From assembly GCA_019422485.1 (NCBI GenBank), contig JAHZDG010000030.1, positions 1 to 26,691 on the forward strand: a stretch of 26,691 bases of DNA. The letters are read 5' to 3'. The position numbers and the translations under genes were made by a program. Positions 15,809 through 23,788 of the stretch are shown here, piece after piece. The number at the start of each line of letters is the position of its first letter. Positions within the stretch are counted from its first letter, which is position 1. Source of the stretch: Alistipes sp. GTDB lineage: Bacteria > Bacteroidota > Bacteroidia > Bacteroidales > Rikenellaceae. The notes under the pieces were generated by a model. The model worked only from the letters and a program-made list of their open reading frames with translations. It searched no databases and was not told the DNA's origin.

Positions 15809-16729
15809 TTATTTGTTCACCTGGAATTTGCGGTTCCCGTTCAACAGAAAATCGACCGCTTGAGAGGCCGCAGCCAATCCGGCTTTGATATTGGCTTCAG
15901 CCGTTTCGGCACCCATTTTCTTGGCGGTAGCAAACACCCGTTTCCCGAATTTTTCATTGAGCGTTGCCTGCGCATCGGCTGCAATGTCGGTGATGTATTT
16001 CAAGTCAGGACGTTCTTCCAAAGCTTTCACCAAGCCAACTTCGTCGATGACCTCTTTCCGTGCCGTATTGACCAACGTGGCCCCTTTCGGCATGCGACGA
16101 ATCAGATCATATCCGATCGAACGACGCGTCTGGTCTGTGGCCGGGATGTGAACAGACAGGTAATCGGACACCTCATACAACTGTTCGAGCGACTTGATTT
16201 CCTCGACCTGATCAGTTTCGAACACGACCGGATTGGCATAAGGATCATAAGCGCAAACGTTCATCCCCAGCGCAGCCCCATAACGGGCTACAATCCGACC
16301 GACATTGCCATAGGCCTGAATCCCGAGGGTTTTCCCACTGATTTCGGAACCCGTACCCGGCGTAAACTGGTTGCGGGCCATAAAAATCATCATGCCGATG
16401 GCCAGTTCGGCCACCGCATTGGAGTTCTGCCCCGGGGTGTTCATCACCACGATGTCCCGACGCGTACAAGCCTCCAGATCCACATTATCGTATCCGGCTC
16501 CGGCCCGCACCACGATTTTCAGATTCGGCGCAGCTGCAATCACCTCTTCGGTCACCTTGTCGCTGCGAATGATCAGTGCATCGGCATCAGCCACGGCTGA
16601 CAACAGATCGGCTTTATCCGTATATTTTTCCAGCAAAGCCAACTGAAGGCCTGCTTTCTCCACAATGTCCCGGATTCCATTTACCGCAGCCTGGGCAAAC
16701 GGTTTTTCCGTAGCAACCAATACTTTCAT
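15809..16729 (-). CDS. serA: D-3-phosphoglycerate dehydrogenase (short form, Bacteroidetes type)
   Basis: A 306-aa NAD-dependent 2-hydroxyacid dehydrogenase without a C-terminal ACT domain, expected to oxidise 3-phosphoglycerate to 3-phosphohydroxypyruvate. Visible are RAGAGYDNVDLEA (about 75-87), NTPGQNSNAVAELAIG (about 97-112), the cofactor loop AYGNVG (139-144, first Gly replaced by Ala) and NTARKEVIDE with the substrate Arg (about 224). Where most relatives have the catalytic His in TPHIGA, this protein has ATAKKMGA, placing Lys271 at the His position. The open frame extends 25 codons further upstream, but that stretch contains the serC-serA hairpin, so I chose ATG 16727-16729. Context with serC supports the function. 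Confidence 0.9.
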   Translation of the reverse strand: MKVLVATEKPFAQAAVNGIRDIVEKAGLQLALLEKYTDKADLLSAVADADALIIRSDKVTEEVIAAAPNLKIVVRAGAGYDNVDLEACTRRDIVVMNTPGQNSNAVAELAIGMMIFMARNQFTPGTGSEISGKTLGIQAYGNVGRIVARYGAALGMNVCAYDPYANPVVFETDQVEEIKSLEQLYEVSDYLSVHIPATDQTRRSIGYDLIRRMPKGATLVNTARKEVIDEVGLVKALEERPDLKYITDIAADAQATLNEKFGKRVFATAKKMGAETAEANIKAGLAAASQAVDFLLNGNRKFQVNK

Positions 16730-16750
16730 AGAATCATCGATTAAATCGTT

Positions 16751-16783
16751 GAAAAATACGGCCTTCTTGGCACTCGAAGGCCG
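16751..16783 (-). terminator. Terminator-like hairpin between serC and serA
   Basis: A perfect 8-bp stem CGGCCTTC/GAAGGCCG (16759-16766 with 16776-16783) and a 9-base loop. On the minus strand it is followed by TATTTTTC. It sits 24 bases after the serC stop, inside what would otherwise be the extended N-terminus of serA. It may attenuate read-through into serA. Confidence 0.7.
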
Positions 16784-16807
16784 ATATACCGTCATCAGAG
16801 GCATTGC

Positions 16808-17881
16808 CTAACGAGCGTGTTGTTCGGCGAACTGACGCATGCAGTCCACCAGAGCCTGCACGCTTTCGATCGGCAGTGCATTATAGGTCGATGCCCGGAA
16901 ACCGCCCACCAGACGATGGCCCTTGACGCCGACCATTCCCTGATCGGTCGCGAATTTCAAAAATTCCGGAGCCAAATCTTCATAACCGTCAGCCATCACA
17001 AAGCAGATGTTCATCAACGAACGGTCTTCGACAGCGGCCGTCCCTTTAAACAACGGGTTGCGGTCGATTTCGCTATACAACAAAGCGGCTTTAGCCTGGT
17101 TCCGTTTCTGGATTTCCGGCACCCCTCCGATGGATTTGAGCCACTTGAGGGTTTCACGCACCACATAGATTGCATAAACCGGCGGCGTATTGAACATCGA
17201 TTTATTGGCAATGTGGTTGCGATAGTCCACCATCGACGGCAGCGGACGGCTAACCTTGCCCAGCAGATCTTCCCGGACGATCACGAAAGTCACCCCGGCC
17301 GGACCCATATTTTTCTGAGCCCCGCCGTAGATCAGTCCATATTTGGTCACATCCACCGGACGAGACAGAATATCAGAACTCATATCGGCCACCAATGTCA
17401 CCGGAGAATCGATATCGCCTTTATATTCCGTACCGTAGATCGTATTGTTGGTCGTAATGTGCAAATAATCCAAATCGGTCGGGATCGTATAATCCTTGGG
17501 GATATAGCTGAAATTGCGATCTTCCGAAGAAGCCACCACTTCTACTTCACCGAAATTCTTGGCCTCCTTGAGGGCTTTGTTGGCCCAAACCCCGGTATTG
17601 ATGTAACCGGCTTTATGTTCGAGCAGGTTGTAGGGCACCTGAAAGAATTGGGTGCTGGCCCCTCCGCCCAAGAAAATAATCTTATAATTGTCGGGAACCT
17701 GCAACAATTCCCGGAAAAGTGCTTCAGCTTCGTCGTTCACGGCTTCGAAGTCCTTGCTACGGTGCGATATTTCGAGCAACGAAAGACCAATACCGTCAAA
17801 ATCCAACACCGCTTTGGCTGCATTTTCGATCGCTACACGCGGAAGGATAGAAGGACCTGCACTAAAATTGTGTTTTTTCAT
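16808..17881 (-). CDS. serC: Phosphoserine aminotransferase
   Basis: A 357-aa PLP enzyme that transaminates 3-phosphohydroxypyruvate to phosphoserine (and can act in pyridoxal synthesis). It starts HNFSAGPSILP, the family opening. It has FLGGGASTQF (about 70-79), the TTNNTIYGTEY segment, VADMSSDILSRPVD (about 164-177) and the PLP-lysine motif GGAQKNMGPAG with Lys190. The length is typical. It is the first gene of the cluster serC-serA-DUF1015. A candidate promoter lies 40 bases upstream. No serB is present in the window. Confidence 0.96.
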   Translation of the reverse strand: MKKHNFSAGPSILPRVAIENAAKAVLDFDGIGLSLLEISHRSKDFEAVNDEAEALFRELLQVPDNYKIIFLGGGASTQFFQVPYNLLEHKAGYINTGVWANKALKEAKNFGEVEVVASSEDRNFSYIPKDYTIPTDLDYLHITTNNTIYGTEYKGDIDSPVTLVADMSSDILSRPVDVTKYGLIYGGAQKNMGPAGVTFVIVREDLLGKVSRPLPSMVDYRNHIANKSMFNTPPVYAIYVVRETLKWLKSIGGVPEIQKRNQAKAALLYSEIDRNPLFKGTAAVEDRSLMNICFVMADGYEDLAPEFLKFATDQGMVGVKGHRLVGGFRASTYNALPIESVQALVDCMRQFAEQHAR

Positions 17882-17921
17882 ACTTGAAAGGGCTTTAAAT
17901 AAATGTTCTCGGTATTACCTT

Positions 17922-17953
17922 CAAAAATATCAAAAATTACCGGAAACGCACAA
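17922..17953 (-). promoter_or_regulatory. Promoter for serC
   Basis: The minus strand reads TTG, then 21 bases, then TATTTTTG (17922-17929), close to the Bacteroidetes -33/-7 pattern. The box is 40 bases upstream of the serC ATG. A second overlapping TAATTTTTG just upstream makes the exact box uncertain. Confidence 0.5.
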
Positions 17954-18013
17954 CAAACACGCTATTTTCTACAACATCACCGTTCAGAAAAAGATTATCT
18001 AACAAAAATTCCA

Positions 18014-18021
18014 TACTTTTG
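18014..18021 (+). promoter_or_regulatory. -7 promoter box for yicC-gmk-nadD
   Basis: TACTTTTGC matches TAnnTTTG and lies 25 bases before the yicC ATG. The -33 region is AT-rich without an evident TTTG. Confidence 0.6.
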
Positions 18022-18046
18022 CACGTAAACAAAAACCATCGATCCC

Positions 18047-18931
18047 ATGATCAAATCCATGACAGGATACGGCAAGGGGGAATCCCAGTTCGGTCCTAAG
18101 AAAATCACCGTGGAAATTCGCTCGCTCAACAGCAAACAGGCCGATCTGAGCATCAAATTGCCGCAAATATATCGTCCTTACGAATATGAAATCCGGAACC
18201 GTATCACCGGGCGCCTCGGACGCGGAAAAATCGACGTTTTCATCTCTTATGAAATCGCCGAAGGAGGCTCGACGGTTTCGATCAACCGGGAGGCATTCAA
18301 CAGCTATTATCGACAATTGCACGACATTGCATCCGAAAACCACATGGAGTGGGGCAGTGCCGCGATGGATGCAGCTCTGATGGCCGCCATTGTGCGCATG
18401 CCCGATGTGATCCAAAACGAAGCCTCTGCGATCGACGAACAGGAAGCCGCTGTCCTACTGCAAACCGTGGATACTGCACTGGAACACCTGGATGCCTTCC
18501 GCATTCAGGAGGGAGCGGTTCTGATTGCCGACCTGCTGCGCCGCATCGACAAGATCGAAAGCCTCAAAAACGAAGTCACCCCTTATGAAAAAGCCCGCAC
18601 CGAAACGATCAAAAACCGCATTCGCGAAAGCATCGAATCGGTCGGTATTCCGGTCGACAGCAACCGGCTGGAACAGGAGATGATCTTCTACGTGGAAAAA
18701 CTGGACATCACCGAAGAGAAGGTGCGTCTGCAAAATCACTGCAAATACTTCCGGGAAGTGGCTCACAGCGAAGAAGGAGTGGGGCGCAAACTCGGATTCA
18801 TCGCCCAGGAACTGGGGCGTGAAATCAACACCCTGGGTTCCAAGGCCAACAATGCCGAGATGCAGAAACTGGTCGTCGAAATGAAAGACGAACTGGAAAA
18901 GATCAAAGAACAAGTGTTGAATATTCTGTAA
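18047..18931 (+). CDS. YicC/YloC-family endoribonuclease
   Basis: A 294-aa protein of the YicC family. It opens MIKSMTGYGKGE, followed by ITVEIRSLNSKQADLSIKLP, both hallmarks of the YicC N-terminal domain. The C-terminal DUF1732 region contains NRLEQEMIFYVEKLDITEE (about 205-223) and ends with GREINTLGSKANNAEMQKLV. E. coli and Bacillus members have been reported as endoribonucleases acting on small RNAs or mRNAs. The target here is unknown. The gene leads an operon with gmk (13-base gap) and nadD, an arrangement common in Bacteroidetes. Length and motifs are normal. Confidence 0.92.
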   Translation: MIKSMTGYGKGESQFGPKKITVEIRSLNSKQADLSIKLPQIYRPYEYEIRNRITGRLGRGKIDVFISYEIAEGGSTVSINREAFNSYYRQLHDIASENHMEWGSAAMDAALMAAIVRMPDVIQNEASAIDEQEAAVLLQTVDTALEHLDAFRIQEGAVLIADLLRRIDKIESLKNEVTPYEKARTETIKNRIRESIESVGIPVDSNRLEQEMIFYVEKLDITEEKVRLQNHCKYFREVAHSEEGVGRKLGFIAQELGREINTLGSKANNAEMQKLVVEMKDELEKIKEQVLNIL

Positions 18932-18944
18932 AACCCGTTGTCCC

Positions 18945-19538
18945 ATGTCCGATAACACTGCCGCTTCTGCACAGAATCACAAAGTAGTCATTTTTTCTGC
19001 CCCGTCCGGAGCCGGGAAATCGACGATTATCAGCTATATGCTCGAACGTTTCCCGCAACTCGAATTCGCCATTTCGGCCACCAGCCGTGCCCCGCGCGGT
19101 ACCGAACAAAACGGCAAGGAATATTACTTCCTCAGCAACGAAGAGTTTCGGCAGCGAGTAGAAAACGGTGAGTTCGTCGAATGGGAAGAGGTCTATGCCG
19201 GCACCTGCTACGGTACGCTGTACAGCGAAACCGAACGGATTTGGAACAAAGGGCATGTCATCGTATTCGATGTGGATGTCAAGGGAGGGGTCAACCTCAA
19301 ACAACGCTTCGGCGATCAGGCCCTGGCCATTTTCATCATGCCGCCTTCGGTCGAAGAGCTGCGCCGTCGCCTGGTAGGGCGCGGAACCGACGCCCCCGAG
19401 GTGATCGAAAAACGGGTAGCCAAAGCCACCGAAGAGCTGACCTATGCCGAACGCTTCGACCGGGTCGTGGTCAACGACGACCTGCAAGTAGCGGTGGCCG
19501 ACACCCAACGTATCCTCACCGAATTTCTCACCCGATAG
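18945..19538 (+). CDS. gmk: Guanylate kinase
   Basis: A 197-aa cytosolic kinase that phosphorylates GMP/dGMP with ATP. The P-loop is FSAPSGAGKST (about 17-27). The GMP-binding segment has SATSRAPRGTEQNGKEYYFL (about 45-64) and FVEWEEVYAGTCYGT (about 77-91). DVDVKGG lies at about 108-114 and the lid region at RRRLVGRGTDAPEVIEKR. All family elements are present. It follows yicC by 13 bases and precedes nadD by 10. Confidence 0.96.
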   Translation: MSDNTAASAQNHKVVIFSAPSGAGKSTIISYMLERFPQLEFAISATSRAPRGTEQNGKEYYFLSNEEFRQRVENGEFVEWEEVYAGTCYGTLYSETERIWNKGHVIVFDVDVKGGVNLKQRFGDQALAIFIMPPSVEELRRRLVGRGTDAPEVIEKRVAKATEELTYAERFDRVVVNDDLQVAVADTQRILTEFLTR

Positions 19539-19548
19539 CCTTCGGAGC

Positions 19549-20154
19549 GTGACAACTGCCGATACCATTCTCTATTTCGGGTCGTTCAACCCACCGCATC
19601 GAGGCCATGTGGCTGTCGCCGATCAGGTGTTGGATCGCTTCCCCGAAGCTCAGCTTTGGTGGGTGATCTCGCCGCACAACCCGCTGAAAAACGCGGAAGA
19701 ACTGGCCTCGGAACAGGATCGGCTGGCGATGGTGCGTCTGGCCCTGCAAAGCGCCCACAACCGCAACCGCATCGAAATCTGTACGGTGGAATTCGACCTG
19801 CCACGCCCCTCGCTTACCATCCGAACCCTGGAGGCCCTTTCCCAACGCTATCCCGACCGGACTTTCTGTCTGTTGATCGGCAGCGACAACGTGGCCGGAT
19901 TCCGGCATTGGGTCCGTCACGAGGAGATTCTCAATCGCTATCCGGTTTGGGTCTACCCGCGGGAAGGATACAATCCTCCTCACGACGCGTTTTCCCGCCG
20001 TTTTCACTATCTGGAAAACGTTCCGCTGATGCCGCAGGCCGCCACCGACATTCGGGAGCTGATCGCCCGCGGCGACGACAGCCGCAACGAACTGCCTCCC
20101 GGCATCTGGTCGTACATTCAATCTCACGCACTGTATGGATACCCCCGAAAATAA
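19549..20154 (+). CDS. nadD: Nicotinate-nucleotide adenylyltransferase (GTG start)
   Basis: A 201-aa enzyme that adenylates nicotinate mononucleotide in NAD synthesis. The nucleotidyltransferase motif GSFNPPHRGH (11-20) supplies the HxGH site. WWVISPHNPLK (about 37-47) and the LLIGSDNVAGFRHW segment are typical. The late ISxTxIR motif appears as AATDIR (164-169), with Ala where Ser is usual. The frame opens with GTG at 19549. No ATG lies before the conserved GSFNPPH motif, so GTG is the likely start. Its 3' end overlaps the small TPR gene by 20 bases. Confidence 0.92.
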   Translation: MTTADTILYFGSFNPPHRGHVAVADQVLDRFPEAQLWWVISPHNPLKNAEELASEQDRLAMVRLALQSAHNRNRIEICTVEFDLPRPSLTIRTLEALSQRYPDRTFCLLIGSDNVAGFRHWVRHEEILNRYPVWVYPREGYNPPHDAFSRRFHYLENVPLMPQAATDIRELIARGDDSRNELPPGIWSYIQSHALYGYPRK

Positions 20155-20374
20155 CATTGAAACACTGAACCTCGCTTTGGAACAGGATCCCAACAATCCG
20201 CAATTACTGTTGCAACGCGGCAAGGCCTATCATCGCGCCGGTCGCTTCGATCATGCCTACAACGACTTTGTCGCCGTCCTTGCGGCCGATCCCGAGAATG
20301 CCGAAGCGCGGGAATACCTCAAACTGCTGAAAGAAATCTTCGCTTTTCACTACGTCGATTTGTATAACCCCTGA
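20135..20374 (+). CDS. Small TPR-repeat protein
   Basis: A 79-aa protein with one clear tetratricopeptide repeat and part of another. Residues about 8-41 (LNLALEQDPNNPQLLLQRGK onward) fit the TPR pattern with Gly, Ala and Tyr at usual positions. A second repeat (about 42-66) carries the DPENAEAREYLKLL segment. It ends with an aromatic tail, HYVDLYNP. There is no signal peptide. It starts inside nadD and is probably translated with it. A protein-binding role is inferred; the partner is unknown. Confidence 0.8.
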   Translation: MDTPENNIETLNLALEQDPNNPQLLLQRGKAYHRAGRFDHAYNDFVAVLAADPENAEAREYLKLLKEIFAFHYVDLYNP

Positions 20375-20425
20375 CAACGTGCCGCGAAAAGCATTACCTT
20401 TATGCCTCGAAAAAACGCATTATCC

Positions 20426-21406
20426 ATGAAACTCAATATCGCTCTGATGACCGGAGGCGACTCCTCGGAATGGCAGATCGCCCTCAAAGGAGCCCAGACC
20501 GTACAACAGGCCTTGGACCCCACGCGTTATAATGTCTATCGCATCATGTTGCGCGGTACCCGCTGGTGGTATACGGCCCCGGACGGCACCGAAATCGACT
20601 TGGACCGCAACGACTTCACGCTGACCATCCAAGGCGAAAAAATCCGCCTCGACTACGCCCTGATCATCATTCACGGCACCCCCGGTGAAGACGGACACCT
20701 GCAAGCCTACCTCGACATGATGCACATTCCGTACTCTTCCTGCGGGATGGTCTCTTCCGTGCTGACTTTCGACAAGGCAGCCTGCAAACGGGCCGTAGCC
20801 AGCACCGGAGTCTATCTGGCTCGGGAAGTACGCCTCAACCGAAACGCCCCGATCGACACCGAAGCCATCGTCGCCCAATTGGGCCTTCCGTTGTTCGTCA
20901 AACCCAACGCCAGCGGCAGCAGCTTTGGGGTGACTAAGGTCAAACGCTCCGAAGAGCTCGTGGAAGCCGTGCACAAAGCTTGGGAAGAGAGTGATCAGGC
21001 CCTGTTGGAAGAGTATATTGAAGGCCGGGAAATCAGTTGCGGAGTGATGATTGTCGGCGGGAAAGAGTACATTTTCCCGATCACCGAATTGATCTGCGAA
21101 ACCGAATTTTTCGACTACGACGCCAAATACGAAGGTCGCTCCCGGGAAGTTACACCGGCCGATCTGCCCGCTTCCGTGGTCGCTCAGGTCAATCGATTGA
21201 CCCTGGCGGCCTATAAAGCCTTGAATTGTCGGGGTGTCGTGCGGGTCGATTTCATCATCAAAGGCGAAACGCCCTACCTGATCGAAATCAACTCCATCCC
21301 CGGCATGAGCGCCCAAAGCATCATTCCTCAACAGGCCGCAGCCATGGGCATGAGCCTGACCGAACTGTTCAACCTGATCATCGAAGACACTTATACCAAA
21401 GCGTAA
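20426..21406 (+). CDS. ddl: D-alanine--D-alanine ligase
   Basis: A 326-aa ATP-grasp ligase that makes D-Ala-D-Ala for peptidoglycan. The N-terminal substrate domain begins LNIALMTGGDSSEWQIALKG and contains IHGTPGEDGHLQAYLDMM with IPYSSCG. The ATP-grasp region has FVKPNASGSSFGVTKV, the LLEEYIEGREISCGVM lid segment and the metal-binding end RVDFIIKG...YLIEINSIPGMS. An upstream in-frame ATG at 20402 adds eight residues (MPRKNALS). I prefer ATG 20426 because family members start just before the GGDSSE motif and a TACCTTTA sequence near a -7 box lies 23 bases earlier. Gene length is normal. Confidence 0.95.
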   Translation: MKLNIALMTGGDSSEWQIALKGAQTVQQALDPTRYNVYRIMLRGTRWWYTAPDGTEIDLDRNDFTLTIQGEKIRLDYALIIIHGTPGEDGHLQAYLDMMHIPYSSCGMVSSVLTFDKAACKRAVASTGVYLAREVRLNRNAPIDTEAIVAQLGLPLFVKPNASGSSFGVTKVKRSEELVEAVHKAWEESDQALLEEYIEGREISCGVMIVGGKEYIFPITELICETEFFDYDAKYEGRSREVTPADLPASVVAQVNRLTLAAYKALNCRGVVRVDFIIKGETPYLIEINSIPGMSAQSIIPQQAAAMGMSLTELFNLIIEDTYTKA

Positions 21407-21478
21407 CCGACGGATCGTGTGAATCGCCGGTTCGTTCAACAGACCTCGAACAAACGATCTGACCAGCGACTTCCCATC

Positions 21479-21519
21479 ATATAAAAAGCCCTGTTCTGTC
21501 AGAACAGGGCTTTTTATAT
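21479..21519. terminator. Bidirectional terminator between ddl and the alpha-galactosidase
   Basis: A perfect 19-bp inverted repeat (21479-21497 with 21501-21519) with a 3-base GTC loop. The GC core AGCCCTGTTCT/AGAACAGGGCT is flanked by A5 and T5, so it terminates transcription from both convergent genes. Confidence 0.95.
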
Positions 21520-21539
21520 CACTTAGGGTGAAGGTCGGT

Positions 21540-23708
21540 CTACTGAGCCGTCAGCTCGATCATTCGACTATTTTCGCGACGGTCGGTAAACAGATTCAAC
21601 CCTACTTTCATCAGGTAGTCACCGGAGAACACCTGGCCATCCCCTTCCCAGGGCACCACTTCCACGCCAGCTTCCTGGTTGATCTCTTCGACTTTATACA
21701 TCTTTTGGGGATCGAGACCCTGCAAACGTACCGGGAATAACTTTTCGGTATAGCGGTTGGGGAACAGATCGTAGGTAAACAACACCGCTTTATCCTTATC
21801 CTTCGCCACATACATCAACGCGGCATGCTGACCTTCATAAGGAGACACCAACCGGTACTGATCCCCTTCGAGAGTCACCGGAGAGAGCCGTTTGAAATGC
21901 CCCACAGCCTGGCGACAGAAGGCAATCTCTTCGGGCGTCAACTTATTCACATTGATGTCGAATCCCAATTTACCGGTCATCGCCACATCCGTACGGAATT
22001 TCAAGCTCTGTTTACCCATCGAGGTCACGTGCGCCCCAATGCTCTTAGCCGGGAAGAAATGCGAGAATCCCCACTGAATGAAGATACGACGAACCGGATC
22101 GGTGTTGTCGCTGGCCCAGAATTCGGTGAAATACTGCAAAGCCTCGTAATCGCAACGTCCGCCGCCACCCGAACACAACATCATCGGCACATCGGGGTAC
22201 TTCGCCTTGATACGATCCAATACGTTGTACAGCCCCCGAACATATTCGATATACAGATGGGATTGGTTTTCTTTCAAATAGGGAGACAACGGATTGGTAA
22301 TCGGGCTATTGCAATCCCATTTGAAATAGGCCAGCTTCGGATTTTCGCTCAACAGCTTATCCACAATCCCGAAAACATAATCCTGCACGTCAGGATTACT
22401 CAGGTCCAGCACCAACTGGTTGCGATAGAAATAGGGATCCCGATCCGGAAAGCGAATCACCCAATCCGGATGTTTTTCATACAATTCGCTCTTCATGCTG
22501 ACCATCTCGGGTTCGATCCAGATACCGAACTTCACACCGGCCTGCTCGGCTTCATCAACCAGGGCCTGAACCCCTCCGGGCAACTTATCCTGTGTCGGAT
22601 CCCAGTCACCCAAACCTTGTTTGTCATTTTTGCGCGGATATTTATTAGCAAACCATCCGTCGTCGAGCAGGAACATATCGACACCCATATCGGCCGATTT
22701 GCGGATATAGGTTTTGAGCACCTCTTCATCGAAATCGAAGCCGGTGCTTTCCCAGTTATTCAACAGCGTGAGCCGATCGCCATGCCCGTCCTTGAGCTGA
22801 TAATTGCGGGCCCAGTCCTGAAAATCGCGCGAAGCCTGGCCTTTCCCCGTATTACTCAACGTCCAGACGAACTCCGGCGTACGGAACACCTGACCGGGTT
22901 CCAGCCGATATTCCGAAGCATAGGGATTAATCCCCGCAATCAAGCGCAACACATGACGGCTGTCCATTTCAAACGTAAAACGGAAATTACCCGTCCAGTT
23001 CAAGGTCCCGAGCAGCACCTGACCGTCATTTTCCCGCACCCGATCGCCGATGCTCAACAGGAAGAACGGAGAACAATACATGGCCGCCCGAGATCCCAGA
23101 CGCGTATCAAGGAGCTTTTTCCCCGGCAACAGCTGTTGTTCGCGCATCATGGCTTCATCGCCCCAGGATCCGGTAAATTCCGTCAGATAATAAGCCGTAC
23201 TGCTCATATACAACATGGCCGACGCCTCTTCGTGCAATACAACGGCCTTCTTTTCGTCGTGACGGATTTCCGTCCACATTTTCAGGACGTTTTCCCGATC
23301 GTACGCTTCATAGAAAAGCTTGACTTCCAGCGGATAGACTTTATCCCGCAAAGTAACGACCGTCAAACGGACATTCGGATCGGTCTGAGGCATCACTTCA
23401 TGAGACACATAATCGAGTTGCATACCCGGATGGCCATCGGCATGCGTAACCCGGATCGCCGGTTCGAAATAGTCATTGCTTCCATAGGCAAAATACACCT
23501 CTTTGCCCACACCGGCCGGAATCTGTTGCCAATCGGCCGCATTCAGAAGACGAGGCCCCAAATAGGCTTGTGTCAGCTTCCCTTCCGGGGTCACCCGCAA
23601 GATCAGATCGGTTCGCTGCGTACCGACACGGATCACCGAATCGCTCTGCGCCCACATCATCCACGGACAGAGAAGTAAAAGAGTCAATAATAAAAAGTAT
23701 CTTTTCAT
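21540..23708 (-). CDS. Secreted GH36 alpha-galactosidase
   Basis: A 722-aa glycoside hydrolase with an N-terminal signal sequence (residues 1-20, cleavage near WAQ). It has an N-terminal beta-sandwich domain (about 25-300), a central (beta/alpha)8 barrel and a C-terminal beta domain. Catalytic motifs are LLNNWESTGFDF (about 314-325), FLLDDGWF (about 346-353), FGIWIEPEMVS (about 394-404), YFKWDCN with the nucleophile Asp465, and WASDNTDPVRR (about 531-541) holding the acid/base Asp. These fit GH36 alpha-galactosidase, which releases alpha-linked galactose from oligosaccharides or glycans. The gene is not next to SusC/SusD or a regulator, so it is not part of a visible polysaccharide locus. Confidence 0.93.
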   Translation of the reverse strand: MKRYFLLLTLLLLCPWMMWAQSDSVIRVGTQRTDLILRVTPEGKLTQAYLGPRLLNAADWQQIPAGVGKEVYFAYGSNDYFEPAIRVTHADGHPGMQLDYVSHEVMPQTDPNVRLTVVTLRDKVYPLEVKLFYEAYDRENVLKMWTEIRHDEKKAVVLHEEASAMLYMSSTAYYLTEFTGSWGDEAMMREQQLLPGKKLLDTRLGSRAAMYCSPFFLLSIGDRVRENDGQVLLGTLNWTGNFRFTFEMDSRHVLRLIAGINPYASEYRLEPGQVFRTPEFVWTLSNTGKGQASRDFQDWARNYQLKDGHGDRLTLLNNWESTGFDFDEEVLKTYIRKSADMGVDMFLLDDGWFANKYPRKNDKQGLGDWDPTQDKLPGGVQALVDEAEQAGVKFGIWIEPEMVSMKSELYEKHPDWVIRFPDRDPYFYRNQLVLDLSNPDVQDYVFGIVDKLLSENPKLAYFKWDCNSPITNPLSPYLKENQSHLYIEYVRGLYNVLDRIKAKYPDVPMMLCSGGGGRCDYEALQYFTEFWASDNTDPVRRIFIQWGFSHFFPAKSIGAHVTSMGKQSLKFRTDVAMTGKLGFDINVNKLTPEEIAFCRQAVGHFKRLSPVTLEGDQYRLVSPYEGQHAALMYVAKDKDKAVLFTYDLFPNRYTEKLFPVRLQGLDPQKMYKVEEINQEAGVEVVPWEGDGQVFSGDYLMKVGLNLFTDRRENSRMIELTAQ

Positions 23709-23752
23709 AGGTTCAAAGAATAATTTGTGTAAAATTAGCCAAAATTTTGTGA

Positions 23753-23760
23753 TACTTTTG
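23753..23760 (+). promoter_or_regulatory. -7 promoter box for the DUF3109 gene
   Basis: TACTTTTG matches TAnnTTTG, 28 bases before the ATG at 23789. A TTTG occurs at 23724-23727, but the 25-base spacing is longer than usual. Confidence 0.55.
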
Positions 23761-23788
23761 TTTCTTCATCCAAAATCCGACGTGAAAT

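Noticed and set aside
14620..15888. Long plus-strand open frame (422 codons) opposite DUF1015
   Set aside because: It is a shadow of the DUF1015 and serA genes; it also runs through the intergenic hairpin and has no promoter or family motif.
16730..16804. 25-codon N-terminal extension of serA
   Set aside because: It would place the serC-serA hairpin inside the coding region and adds residues not found at the start of this family. The ATG at 16727-16729 is preferred.
20402..20425. Upstream ATG of ddl
   Set aside because: The extra eight residues precede the conserved LNIALMTGGDSSE start and the ATG lies at the end of a -7-like sequence.
21825..23678. A 617-codon open frame on the plus strand opposite the alpha-galactosidase
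   Set aside because: It is antisense to a gene with clear GH36 catalytic motifs. Its translation is rich in His, Arg, Gln and Ile without any domain, as expected of a shadow frame.
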